From Polyangiaceae bacterium (GTDB lineage Bacteria > Myxococcota_A > Polyangia > Polyangiales > Polyangiaceae), in the NCBI GenBank assembly GCA_020846005.1, contig JADLEQ010000043.1, positions 124,001 to 188,000 on the forward strand: a DNA stretch of 64,000 nucleotides. Reading direction: 5' to 3'. The notes under the pieces are model-generated. The model worked only from the letters and a program-made list of their open reading frames with translations. It was not told the DNA's origin and ran no database searches. Positions 43,655-51,361 of this stretch are shown piece by piece (within the stretch, counting starts at the first letter, position 1; each line of letters opens with the position of its first letter). Both the position numbers and the translations under genes were made by a program.

Positions 43655-44344
43655 TCAGCAGGACTCGGGCGGCGCGCCAAACTGCGTCGGATCCACGCAG
43701 CCGAGCCCGAGGAACTGGTCGAGGAAGCCGCACACGCCGTTCGGCCGGCAGCAGCCCGGGAGCACGAACCCCTGACCCGTATCCAGCGCGGGGCACGCGC
43801 TGCTCTGGACGCCCGGCTGGTTCTTCTCGACGCAGCCGGGCGCGCCGAAGCTGGTGAGGTCGTAGCCGCACTGGTCGCTGGCGGCGCAGCAGCCGGGGAG
43901 GAAGCCGCCGGTGGCCGGGGGGCACGGCTGACCGCCGCAGGTCGGCCCACCTCCCCCCGTGGCGCCCGTCCCGCCGGTCGCGCCCACCCCGCTCGTACCC
44001 CCGCCGCCTCCGGTACCCGCCGCGCCGCCGAGCGCGCCGCCGCCGCTCGCGCCGCCGGTCGGCGGCGCGCCCCCCGTGCCGCTGGCGCCGCCCGCCCCGC
44101 CGGGGGCTCCTGCATCGGCGCACTGCGCGAGGCAGGTGCTCGGGTCGGTACCCCCGCATTGGCAGAGCGCGAAGCAGCCAGAGCACCCGCTGCAGTCGAC
44201 GCCCGCCTGACAGGTGGAGCCGCCTGCGCTGCCGCCCGTCCCGGACCCACCTCCGTAGAGCCCGTCGCTCTCCGAGCCACCGCAGCCCACCGCCCACCAC
44301 ATCGTCAGTCCGAGGACGCCGAGGACGCGCCGTACGCTCCGCAT
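43655..44344 (-). CDS. Cys-rich lipoprotein with Gly-rich linker, function unknown
   Basis: 229 residues from ATG 44344. The lipobox ends at C21 (WWAVGC). A short Cys cluster (about 45-75: CSGCSGCFALCQC, CLAQC) precedes a Gly/Ala/Thr linker (about 78-135), then two related Cys units (GGFLPGCCAASDQCGYDL with FGAPGC, and GFVLPGCCRPNGVCGFLD with LGLGC) that look like an internal duplication of about 40 residues. No known domain. It is divergent from the FG-GAP lipoprotein over 126 nt. Confidence 0.7.
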   Translation of the reverse strand: MRSVRRVLGVLGLTMWWAVGCGGSESDGLYGGGSGTGGSAGGSTCQAGVDCSGCSGCFALCQCGGTDPSTCLAQCADAGAPGGAGGASGTGGAPPTGGASGGGALGGAAGTGGGGGTSGVGATGGTGATGGGGPTCGGQPCPPATGGFLPGCCAASDQCGYDLTSFGAPGCVEKNQPGVQSSACPALDTGQGFVLPGCCRPNGVCGFLDQFLGLGCVDPTQFGAPPESC

Positions 44345-44470
44345 GGCGCGATCGTGCCCCACCGCGCGCCGCGCCGCCAGCCACGCGCGCGTGCCTCCGC
44401 CCGTTTGGGGCGCGGCCGCAACATTCCGGCGCCGCGGCAGGCGATCGGGTGCCGTGATAGACGTCACCTC

Positions 44471-46171
44471 ATGCGAAGCGGTGTGGTGATCTGGGCGGCG
44501 GCGGGCTCGTTCCTGCTCGCCTGCACCGACGGCGGCAGCGCGACGAGCGGCGGCGGCGCGGGAGCGTCGGGCGCCGGGGCCGCGACCAGCGGTGGGAGCG
44601 GCGGGGGAGGCGGGAGCGGCGGGGCGGGGGCATCCTCCGGGCTGGGCGGCGGAGGCGGCGTGGAGCCGCCGCCCGCGTCCTGCGAGGCGGAGCCGGGCGG
44701 CGGCTCGGCCGCGACGGCGGCCCCGGTGCTCCTCCTCACGTTGAAGGACCGTTGGGAGGAGGGGTGGCTCGGGTCGCCCGCGGTCGCCGATCTGGACGGC
44801 GACGGCTCGATGGAGATCATCGCCCCGCGCGGCGAGGCGCTGCTCGTCTGGAACGCCGACGGCACCCTGCGCCGGAAGGTCGACGGCTTCGCCGGGCGGA
44901 TCTGGGCGAGCCCGGTGGTGGCCGACTTCCTCGGCGACGCTCGGCTCGAGATCGGGGTGGCGTCGCGCGACACGGTGACGCTCCTCGACGCCGACGGCGA
45001 TCCCCTCCCGGGCTTCCCCGTGACGTGGCGGGACGAACTGCGGAGCCTCGCCGCCGGGGACGTGGACGGTGACGGCTCGCTCGATCTCATCGCGGCGCTC
45101 GCCGACGGAGGCCCGTCGGACGTGGTGAACGCCTGGCGCGCCAACGGCTCGCCGGTGGCCGGGTTCCCACCGAACGCCAGCGGCGCGAGCGGCTGCGAGC
45201 AGGCGGGAGGCGCCTCCGCCTGTTACCTGGCCGGGTGCTACGATCAGAACCTCGCCGTCGGGGATCTGGACGGCGACGGCCGGCACGATGTCGTGGCGCC
45301 GCACGACAACGCCTACGCGAGCTTTCACCGGGGGACGGGCGAGGCTTTCGACGCCGCGAGCGGCTTCGCGCAGTCGAAGGCGCCGGGCGTGCGCTACCTG
45401 CACGAGCTCGCCGAGGCGCGCCAGGGGTGGGCGGAGGACGAAGACACCGCGCTCCAGGCTCACTTCACCAACACCGCGCCCGCGCTCGCCGACCTCGACG
45501 GCGACGGGGCGAGCGAGATCGTCCTCGTGGCCAGCGTGCAGAACGCCGCGCAGTCCGAGCGCGAGTGGGGCGTCGCCGTCTGGGTCGTCCGCCCCGACGT
45601 GAGCCGCCTCCCGGCGTGGACGACCCCGTTCCGCGCGCCCGACTACCTCGGTGGGCTCTGGGACTACGGGGACAACGTCGTCGCCATCACGAACCAGGCC
45701 ACGATCGCGGATCTCGATCCCACCCGCGCGGGCCCCGAGATCCTCTTCGCCGGGTTCGACGGCCGCGTCCACGCGGTGAGCGCCGAGGCGGAGGCCCTCT
45801 GGTCGTTCCAGTACACGACGAGCCCCACCGCCGGCACGGGCGGGATCGTCGTCGCCGATCTGTCCGGAGATGGCTCGCCCGAGATCGTGTTCGCGAGCTA
45901 CGCGAGCGCGGACGACACGAGCGCCCTCTTCGTGCTGGACGCGGGCGGCAACCTCCAGCACCGCGTCCCGCTCCCGCGCCGCGGCGCGATGCCCGTCCCG
46001 ACGATCGCCGACGTGGACGGCGACGGCGCGCTCGAGATCGTCGTCTCGCTGAAGGACGCCGAGGATCGCGAGGAGAGCGTCCTCGTCTACTCGGTCCCCG
46101 GCTCCGGTCTCCGCTGCCTCCCGTGGCCCACCGCCCGCGGCAATCTCCTACGCAACGCCTGGTCCCGCTGA
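44471..46171 (+). CDS. FG-GAP/VCBS-type repeat lipoprotein
   Basis: 566 residues from ATG 44471. The lipobox ends at C18 (SFLLAC). A Gly/Ser/Ala linker (about 22-68) precedes a propeller with at least six Ca-binding D-x-D-x-D-G-type loops (DLDGDGSMEI, DVDGDGSLDL, DLDGDGRHDV, DLDGDGASEI, DLSGDGSPEI, DVDGDGALEI) plus two degenerate ones, consistent with a seven- or eight-bladed integrin-like propeller. Such lipoproteins are presumed to bind surface ligands. A near-TANNNT box (TAGACG) lies 7 nt before the start. A tandem repeat follows the stop. Confidence 0.82.
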   Translation: MRSGVVIWAAAGSFLLACTDGGSATSGGGAGASGAGAATSGGSGGGGGSGGAGASSGLGGGGGVEPPPASCEAEPGGGSAATAAPVLLLTLKDRWEEGWLGSPAVADLDGDGSMEIIAPRGEALLVWNADGTLRRKVDGFAGRIWASPVVADFLGDARLEIGVASRDTVTLLDADGDPLPGFPVTWRDELRSLAAGDVDGDGSLDLIAALADGGPSDVVNAWRANGSPVAGFPPNASGASGCEQAGGASACYLAGCYDQNLAVGDLDGDGRHDVVAPHDNAYASFHRGTGEAFDAASGFAQSKAPGVRYLHELAEARQGWAEDEDTALQAHFTNTAPALADLDGDGASEIVLVASVQNAAQSEREWGVAVWVVRPDVSRLPAWTTPFRAPDYLGGLWDYGDNVVAITNQATIADLDPTRAGPEILFAGFDGRVHAVSAEAEALWSFQYTTSPTAGTGGIVVADLSGDGSPEIVFASYASADDTSALFVLDAGGNLQHRVPLPRRGAMPVPTIADVDGDGALEIVVSLKDAEDREESVLVYSVPGSGLRCLPWPTARGNLLRNAWSR

Positions 46172-46186
46172 GCCGCGCCCGCTCCC

Positions 46187-46292
46187 GAGCGCCAGCCCCA
46201 GCCCGAGCGCCAGCCCCAGCCCGAGCGCCAGCCCAGCCCGAGCGCCAGCCCAGCCCGAGCGCCAGCCCCAGCCCGAGCGCCAGTCCAGCCCC
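46187..46292. repeat. 17/18-bp tandem repeat between convergent genes
   Basis: Six head-to-tail copies of GAGCGCCAGCCCCAGCCC; copies 3 and 4 lack one C (17 bp) and copy 6 has a C-to-T change. The mixed 17/18 lengths break any reading frame, so it is noncoding. It lies between the stops of the FG-GAP lipoprotein and the AI-2E-family permease. Confidence 0.92.
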
Positions 46293-46297
46293 CGCCC

Positions 46298-47590
46298 CTA
46301 CCCGTCGCCCCCTACGCTACGCTCCGGCTCTCCGCTCGGTCCGGCGCTCCCCGTGTCGCCGGCGCGCGCCGTGGTCGCCGGTTCGTCGCTCGGCGGCGGG
46401 AGGCTCGCCTCGGCCAACGGCGCAGCCGCGGGCGTCGCGCCCGCGGCGCCCTCCACCGGCGCGACGGCCTCGTCGCGCGCGCTCGGCGCCACGCTCGGCG
46501 GCTCGAGCGTCGAGCGCTCCAGGTAGAGCGAGGTGCTCTGGTAGTGCTCGAGCCCGTGCTGCACGAAGATCTTCGCCACCGCGGCGACCGGCACGGCGAG
46601 CAGCACGCCCGTGAACCCGAACAGCTCGCCGCCCACGAACAGCGCGACCAGCACCCACGCCTCGGGGAGCCCGACCGTCTTGCCGACGATGCGCGGCGTG
46701 ATCACGAACCCCTCGAGCGTCTGGATCACGGTGTACGCGCCGGCGACCGCGAGCACCTGAGCGAGCCCGCCGCCGCCGAGGAGCGTCATGAACGTGCCAG
46801 CGAGGAGCGCGAACGCGCTGCCGACGTACGGCACGAAGTTCAGGATCCCCGCGACCACGCCGATCGGGATCGCGAGCTTCACGCCGATGATCGCGTACGC
46901 GGTGGAGTAGAGGATCGCGAGCAGGAGCATCACCAGCACCTGGCCGCGCAGGAACTGCCCCAGGATGGCGTCGATCTCCCCCGCGTACTGCCGGACGATC
47001 GGCCGCCATCGGCGGGGGACGAGGTTGGCCGTGCCGCTGGTGATGCGATCGAAGTCGTTCAGGAGGTAGACGGCGAACACGGGGACCACGAGCGCCCCGA
47101 CGACGGCCGACAACGCCGACACGGTGCCGCTCGCGAGCCACCCGAGCGCTGTGCTGACGGGGGTGGCGAGCGACTTGCCGAGCTCGGAGTGCTTGCGGAG
47201 CTCGGCGATCCACTCGTCTCCCGTGTGCGGGATGGCGATCCCCCACGAGGCGAGCGTCGGCTCGAGCCGCTCCTCCAGCCCCGCGAGCTTGGCCGGGAGC
47301 TCGGCGACGACCTGGCTCACCTCTCGCGCGACGCCGGGGATCACGAGCAGCGCGAGCGCGGGCACTGCGGCGAGGGCGAGCGCCACGGTGAGGCCGGTCG
47401 CCGCGGCGCGCGGGAGCCCGCGCCGCTCCAGCCGGTCGACTACGGGGTCGAGCACGTACGCGATGAGGAACGCGAGGAACAGCGGCGCGAGGACGTCGCG
47501 GAGCCAGTAGACGGCGCAGCCCACCCCTCCGATCGCGAGCGTGACCACGAGCCCCCTGGGGACCACGATCTCCCGGCGCTCGGGCTCCAT
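46298..47590 (-). CDS. AI-2E family (PerM/YdiK-type) membrane transporter
   Basis: 430 residues. There are about eight transmembrane helices in residues 10-345, with family segments LAPLFLAFLIAYVLDPVVDRLERRG, VPVFAVYLLNDFDRI, LNFVPYVGSAFALLAGT and VGLPEAWVLVALFVGGELFGFTG. Members are proposed exporters of autoinducer-2, Na+/H+ or other small solutes; AI-2 export is not safely inferred. The Pro/Ala/Ser/Glu-rich cytoplasmic tail (about 365-430) is an extension. It has a good near-leaderless promoter. Confidence 0.9.
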   Translation of the reverse strand: MEPERREIVVPRGLVVTLAIGGVGCAVYWLRDVLAPLFLAFLIAYVLDPVVDRLERRGLPRAAATGLTVALALAAVPALALLVIPGVAREVSQVVAELPAKLAGLEERLEPTLASWGIAIPHTGDEWIAELRKHSELGKSLATPVSTALGWLASGTVSALSAVVGALVVPVFAVYLLNDFDRITSGTANLVPRRWRPIVRQYAGEIDAILGQFLRGQVLVMLLLAILYSTAYAIIGVKLAIPIGVVAGILNFVPYVGSAFALLAGTFMTLLGGGGLAQVLAVAGAYTVIQTLEGFVITPRIVGKTVGLPEAWVLVALFVGGELFGFTGVLLAVPVAAVAKIFVQHGLEHYQSTSLYLERSTLEPPSVAPSARDEAVAPVEGAAGATPAAAPLAEASLPPPSDEPATTARAGDTGSAGPSGEPERSVGGDG

Positions 47591-47598
47591 GGCGGTCG

Positions 47599-47627
47599 AG
47601 CGTACGCTCCGGTGGCGGGGGTGTCAG
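47599..47627 (-). promoter_or_regulatory. CTGACA-N17-TACGCT promoter of the AI-2E-family gene
   Basis: On the minus strand, CTGACA (47627-47622) and TACGCT (47604-47599) are 17 nt apart, and the -10 ends 8 nt before ATG 47590. The -10 lies in the palindrome AGCGTACGCT. No ribosome site is present. Confidence 0.55.
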
Positions 47628-47684
47628 CACCGGCGGCGCTCGCCCCGAGGCCTGGCCGACGCGCCGCCCGACCGCGGGCGCCGC

Positions 47685-50363
47685 TCACCACGCGCGGTAG
47701 CGGTGCCCGGTGGCCGTGAGCGCGCCGGTCGTCGCGCCGCGCCCGCTCCAGAGCACGAACTCGCCGCCGACCCAGCCCACGGCGCCGAATTGGTGCGTCT
47801 CGGCTCCCCAGCTCGTGGCGGGCGACCAGGTGCCCGCCGCGACATCGTAGATCGCGAGGTCGTTGAAGACGGTCGCGCCCTGCGCGCGCCCGCCGGCCAC
47901 GAGCACGCGCCCGCTCCCGACCCGCGCCGTCCAGCCGGAGTCGCCGTGCGCGGACCAGCGCGCGGAGAGCGCCCCTCCAGAATTCACCCCCTGCCACGCC
48001 GGCGCGGCCGGATCGCAGCGCTTGCCGTCGGCGTAGAACGTAGCGCCGCCCTTGCGGCCGCCCCACACGAAGAACGCGCTGCCGTCCCACTCGCCGAAGG
48101 CGCCCGAGCGGGCCGAAGGGGCGGCGCCGGACGCCGACGGGGACGACCACGCGCCGCCCGAGAAGGTGAAGAGGTCGTTCTTCTCGTTGTTCGTCTTGCC
48201 GCCGAACACCCACGCCGCGGCTGCGCCCCAGGCGAAGCTCGGATCGAGGAGCGCGCTCGGCCCGCCGGCGCTCGGCGCGTCCGCCCAGGTGTCCGCCACC
48301 GGATCGTAGAGGTGTGCGCCCGCGACGGCTGCGCCGCTGCGATCGACGCCGCCCCAGACGAACACCCGCGAGCCCGTCCACGCGACGTGTGCGAAGCGGC
48401 GCCCCGCGGGCGCGCCCGCGGCCGTCATCGGCTGCCACGAGTCGGTGCCCGGATCGTAGCGACCGCCGGTCGAGAAATCGCCTGTCGCTCCGACGTCCCC
48501 GCCGCCCCACACGACGACCACGGATCCCGTGTACACCGCCACGGCGGCCACGCGGGCCGACGGGCTCGACGCGCCCTGCGCGACCGTCGTCCACGTGTTC
48601 GTCGCCGCGTCGTAGAGCGCGCCGGTCGCGACCGCGCTCGTCCCGGTGGAGCCGCCCCACACGAAGAGCCTCGTGCCGACGACCGCGGTCGCGGCCATCT
48701 CGCGCGCGGCGAAGCCGGTGGGAGGCGCCGCGACGGTCGCCCACAGCGGGGCGCACTGGCCAGCGGAACACGACCGCCCCGCGCCGCAGGACCGGTCGCA
48801 GGCGCCGCAGTGCTCCGGGTTCATCGTAGGGTCGACGCACGCGGCGCCGCACAGGAGCTGCGGGCTCGTGCAGCCGCCGGTCACGCACTGGTTGCCGCTG
48901 CACACCGCCCCGCCCGTGCAGTCCGCATCCGAGCAACACTCGAAGCAGCCCGCCTGGGCTCCGCAGCAGACGCCGCTCGTGCACCCGCTCGAGAACGTGC
49001 ACGTGCCGGTGGCGTCGCACGTGTTCGTGGTGCAGGCGTCGCCGTCCGAGCAGTCGGCGCTCGTGCAGCAGGCGCGGCACTCCGCGCCGCAGTCGTTGGG
49101 CGTCGCGCCGCCGCACCCGCAGCTCGAGCCGCTGCAGCTCGCGCCGGGCTTGCACGCGGCGCCACACGCGCCGCAGTGGGCGGCGGAGGTCGTCGTGTCC
49201 GTCTCGCACCCGGGCGTCGCGTCGCAGTCTCCCCACCCGGGGAGGCAGCTCGGCATCCCGCCCACGCAGGCCTGGTTCTCGCCGACGGCGGTGCCGCAGG
49301 CGCCGCAGTGGACCGGGCTCGTCAGGACGTCGACGCACGAGGCGCCGCACGCCGTCAGCGCGCCGCACGACGAGGTGCAGCTCGTGCCGTCGCAGACAGC
49401 CTGGGTGCCGCTGCAGGTGTTGCCGCAGCTGCCGCAGTTCGCGGCGTCCGTGCGCGGCGTCTCGCAGCCGGCGCCCGCCGTGCAGTCGAGGAAGTCGCTC
49501 GCGCACCCGCACGTGCCGCTCGTGCACGTCGCGTTGGCGCCGCAGTCGTTGGTGCAGGCGCCGCAGGTCGAGGGGCGCGAGAGATCCGTCTCGCAGCCGT
49601 CCTGGGGCAGGCCGTTGCAGTCCGCGTAGCCCGCGGCGCACGCGCACGCGCCGGGCGGCGTGCTGCCCGTGGGGGTCGGGGCGCACGCCTGGTTCGTCGC
49701 GCAGGCGGCGCCGCAAGCGCCGCAGCTGGTGGCGCTCGTCGTGAGATCCGCCTCACAGCCGTTCTCGGGTGCGCCGTCGCAATTGGCCGTGCCGGGGGCG
49801 CAGGCGCACGCGCCCTGTACGCAGCTGGCGCCGAAGGGGCACACGATCCCGCAGTTGCCGCAGTTCTCGGTGTCCGTCGCGGCGTTGCGCTCGCAGCCGG
49901 TGAGCACGTTGCGATCGCAGTCGAGGAAGCCGGCCAGGCAGGTGTTCGTGCAGGAACCTCCGACGCAGACCGTGCCCGAGCAGCCGCGCCCGCAGCTCCC
50001 GCAATTGAGCGGATCGGACGCGAGGCTGGTGCACGAGCCCTCGCAGCAGTCCGCCGGGCACGCTGCGCACGGATCGGCGTCACCCGCGTCGAGCCCCCCG
50101 TCGCCGGACGACCCGCTCGCGCCGGACGACCCGCTCGCGCCGGACGACCCGCTCGCGCCGGACGACCCGCTCGCGCCGGACGACCCGCTCGCGCCGGACG
50201 ACCCGCCCGCGCCGGACGACCCGCCCGAGTCGACGCTCGCGTCGCCAGACGACCCGCCGGCGCCAGGCGGCGCGAGCTCGAAGTCGTCGTCCAGCGTCTG
50301 GGGGCAGCCGCTCGCGAGCAGGAGCGCCGCGCCGGCGGCGAGGACGAGGCGGGGCGGTCGCAT
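47685..50363 (-). CDS. Kelch-repeat lipoprotein with Cys-rich stalk
   Basis: 892 residues. The lipobox ends at C20 (LLLASGC). An SSGASG-type linker (about 45-90) is encoded by an 18-bp array. A long Cys-rich stalk (about 95-545) has repeated modules of the type NCGSCGRGC, ADCNGLPQDGCETDL and CGACGAAC. The C-terminal 340 residues are a Kelch propeller with repeating RLFVWGG...YDAATNTW units (FVWGGSTGT, YDPGTDSWQPM, VFVWGGVDRS, YDPVADTW, FFVWGGRKGG), probably six or seven blades. It is the last gene of the kinase operon (TGATG overlap). Probably a surface adhesin or sensor; the ligand is unknown. Confidence 0.83.
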   Translation of the reverse strand: MRPPRLVLAAGAALLLASGCPQTLDDDFELAPPGAGGSSGDASVDSGGSSGAGGSSGASGSSGASGSSGASGSSGASGSSGASGSSGDGGLDAGDADPCAACPADCCEGSCTSLASDPLNCGSCGRGCSGTVCVGGSCTNTCLAGFLDCDRNVLTGCERNAATDTENCGNCGIVCPFGASCVQGACACAPGTANCDGAPENGCEADLTTSATSCGACGAACATNQACAPTPTGSTPPGACACAAGYADCNGLPQDGCETDLSRPSTCGACTNDCGANATCTSGTCGCASDFLDCTAGAGCETPRTDAANCGSCGNTCSGTQAVCDGTSCTSSCGALTACGASCVDVLTSPVHCGACGTAVGENQACVGGMPSCLPGWGDCDATPGCETDTTTSAAHCGACGAACKPGASCSGSSCGCGGATPNDCGAECRACCTSADCSDGDACTTNTCDATGTCTFSSGCTSGVCCGAQAGCFECCSDADCTGGAVCSGNQCVTGGCTSPQLLCGAACVDPTMNPEHCGACDRSCGAGRSCSAGQCAPLWATVAAPPTGFAAREMAATAVVGTRLFVWGGSTGTSAVATGALYDAATNTWTTVAQGASSPSARVAAVAVYTGSVVVVWGGGDVGATGDFSTGGRYDPGTDSWQPMTAAGAPAGRRFAHVAWTGSRVFVWGGVDRSGAAVAGAHLYDPVADTWADAPSAGGPSALLDPSFAWGAAAAWVFGGKTNNEKNDLFTFSGGAWSSPSASGAAPSARSGAFGEWDGSAFFVWGGRKGGATFYADGKRCDPAAPAWQGVNSGGALSARWSAHGDSGWTARVGSGRVLVAGGRAQGATVFNDLAIYDVAAGTWSPATSWGAETHQFGAVGWVGGEFVLWSGRGATTGALTATGHRYRAW
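50104..50229 (-). repeat. 18-bp in-frame tandem repeat encoding the SSGASG linker
   Basis: Seven copies of CCGGACGACCCGCTCGCG (plus-strand reading). The first five are identical; the last two have T-to-C at position 14 and the final one also C-to-A near its end. It codes for repeated Ser-Ser-Gly-Ala-Ser-Gly on the minus strand. Identical copies suggest recent slippage, so linker length may vary between strains. Confidence 0.93.
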
Positions 50364-51361
50364 CAGAAGCTCCCCCGGATCCCGGCGTGCCCGACGCCGA
50401 CGAACGCCTGCGTCGCCGGACCCTCTGCCGACGGCGCCGTCAGCCAGAGCGTGACGCCCGCGCCGACGCCGATCGCCCCGACCACGTACCCGACCGTCGA
50501 CACCGTGCGGAGCGAACGGAACGCCTCCAGGTCGCTCGCGCCCGACGAGCCCTCCACGCAGCGGCGCGCGGGGCACGCCTCCTCTGCTGCGGAGTAGCGG
50601 CTGGTCGCCAGCATCCCGGCGACGACCCCGGTGGCGAGCCCCGCGGCGCCCACGCCCAGCGAGATCCAGGCCAGGGTAGGGGTGCCTGCCGGGGGGGGGG
50701 GAGCCTCCGCGCGCGCGGGAGCGCGGCGTGGCCCGGGGCTCCCGCCGGCCGGCTCAGGGGCCGCCGAGGCAGCGCCGCCGGCCTCGGCGGGGGCCTCGAT
50801 CTCGACCGCGAGCACCTGGCGCTCGGCCAGCGTCACCTTCCGGCTCGTGCTCCCGGTGGAGATCTCGTGCTCGCCCGGGTCCACCTTGTAGGCGACGCCG
50901 ACCAGCGCGGGGGCGAGGCGTTCGCCGTCCACCTTCACCTCGGCGCCGCGGATCGGCTTGCCGGAGTGGAGAGGGACGACGCGCAGCTTCGGGATCCGGG
51001 GCGTGAGCTCGGCCAGCTCCGTGCGAGCGACCTCGACGGCCGCGCGGAACGGCTCGGGCGCGCTCGCGTCGAGCGGGGCGCGGAGCGTCCGCCGGTAGGC
51101 CTCCTCCGCCTCGACGAGCCGCCCGAGCCGCGCGAGCACCCGCGCGTGGCGAACCGCGATCGTAGGCGCAGAGTAGAGCGCGTAGGCTCGCCGGTAGAGA
51201 TCCTCGGCCTCCGCGAGCTGGCCCGCGTCCGCGGCCGCCTGGGCCTGGGTCGCGAGCTCACGCGCCGCGTTCGTGTTCGCCTCGCCGGCGGGCTGCGCGG
51301 CGGCGGGCGCCGCCAGCGTCGCGAGCCACAGCGCGACCCAGCAGTACGGCTTCGTTTGCAT
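50363..51361 (-). CDS. TPR-type envelope protein with two C-terminal helices (paralogue A)
   Basis: 332 residues from ATG 51361. A signal peptide (about 1-23, ending AAPAAAQ) precedes a TPR-like helical region (about 30-115: AGQLAEAEDLYRRAYALYSAP, LGRLVEAEEAYRRTLRAPLD), a PEGA-like beta domain (about 125-185: VVPLHSGKPIRGAEVKVDGE, VDPGEHEIST), a Pro/Ala linker, and two hydrophobic helices around a Cys loop (EEACPARRCVE, C-P-x3-C). It ends GIRGSF. The same order occurs in the protein at 53441. It is coupled by TGATG to the kinase upstream and the Kelch lipoprotein downstream, so it probably acts in one envelope assembly with them. Confidence 0.75.
   Translation of the reverse strand: MQTKPYCWVALWLATLAAPAAAQPAGEANTNAARELATQAQAAADAGQLAEAEDLYRRAYALYSAPTIAVRHARVLARLGRLVEAEEAYRRTLRAPLDASAPEPFRAAVEVARTELAELTPRIPKLRVVPLHSGKPIRGAEVKVDGERLAPALVGVAYKVDPGEHEISTGSTSRKVTLAERQVLAVEIEAPAEAGGAASAAPEPAGGSPGPRRAPARAEAPPPPAGTPTLAWISLGVGAAGLATGVVAGMLATSRYSAAEEACPARRCVEGSSGASDLEAFRSLRTVSTVGYVVGAIGVGAGVTLWLTAPSAEGPATQAFVGVGHAGIRGSF

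Noticed and set aside
46298-47590. Specific AI-2 exporter assignment
   Set aside because: The family name does not predict AI-2 transport; no luxS or lsr gene is nearby.
47541-50597. 1018-residue plus-strand frame opposite the Kelch lipoprotein
   Set aside because: Shows repeated PARAGR units that simply mirror the 18-bp linker array; the minus frame has a lipobox, Cys modules and Kelch repeats.
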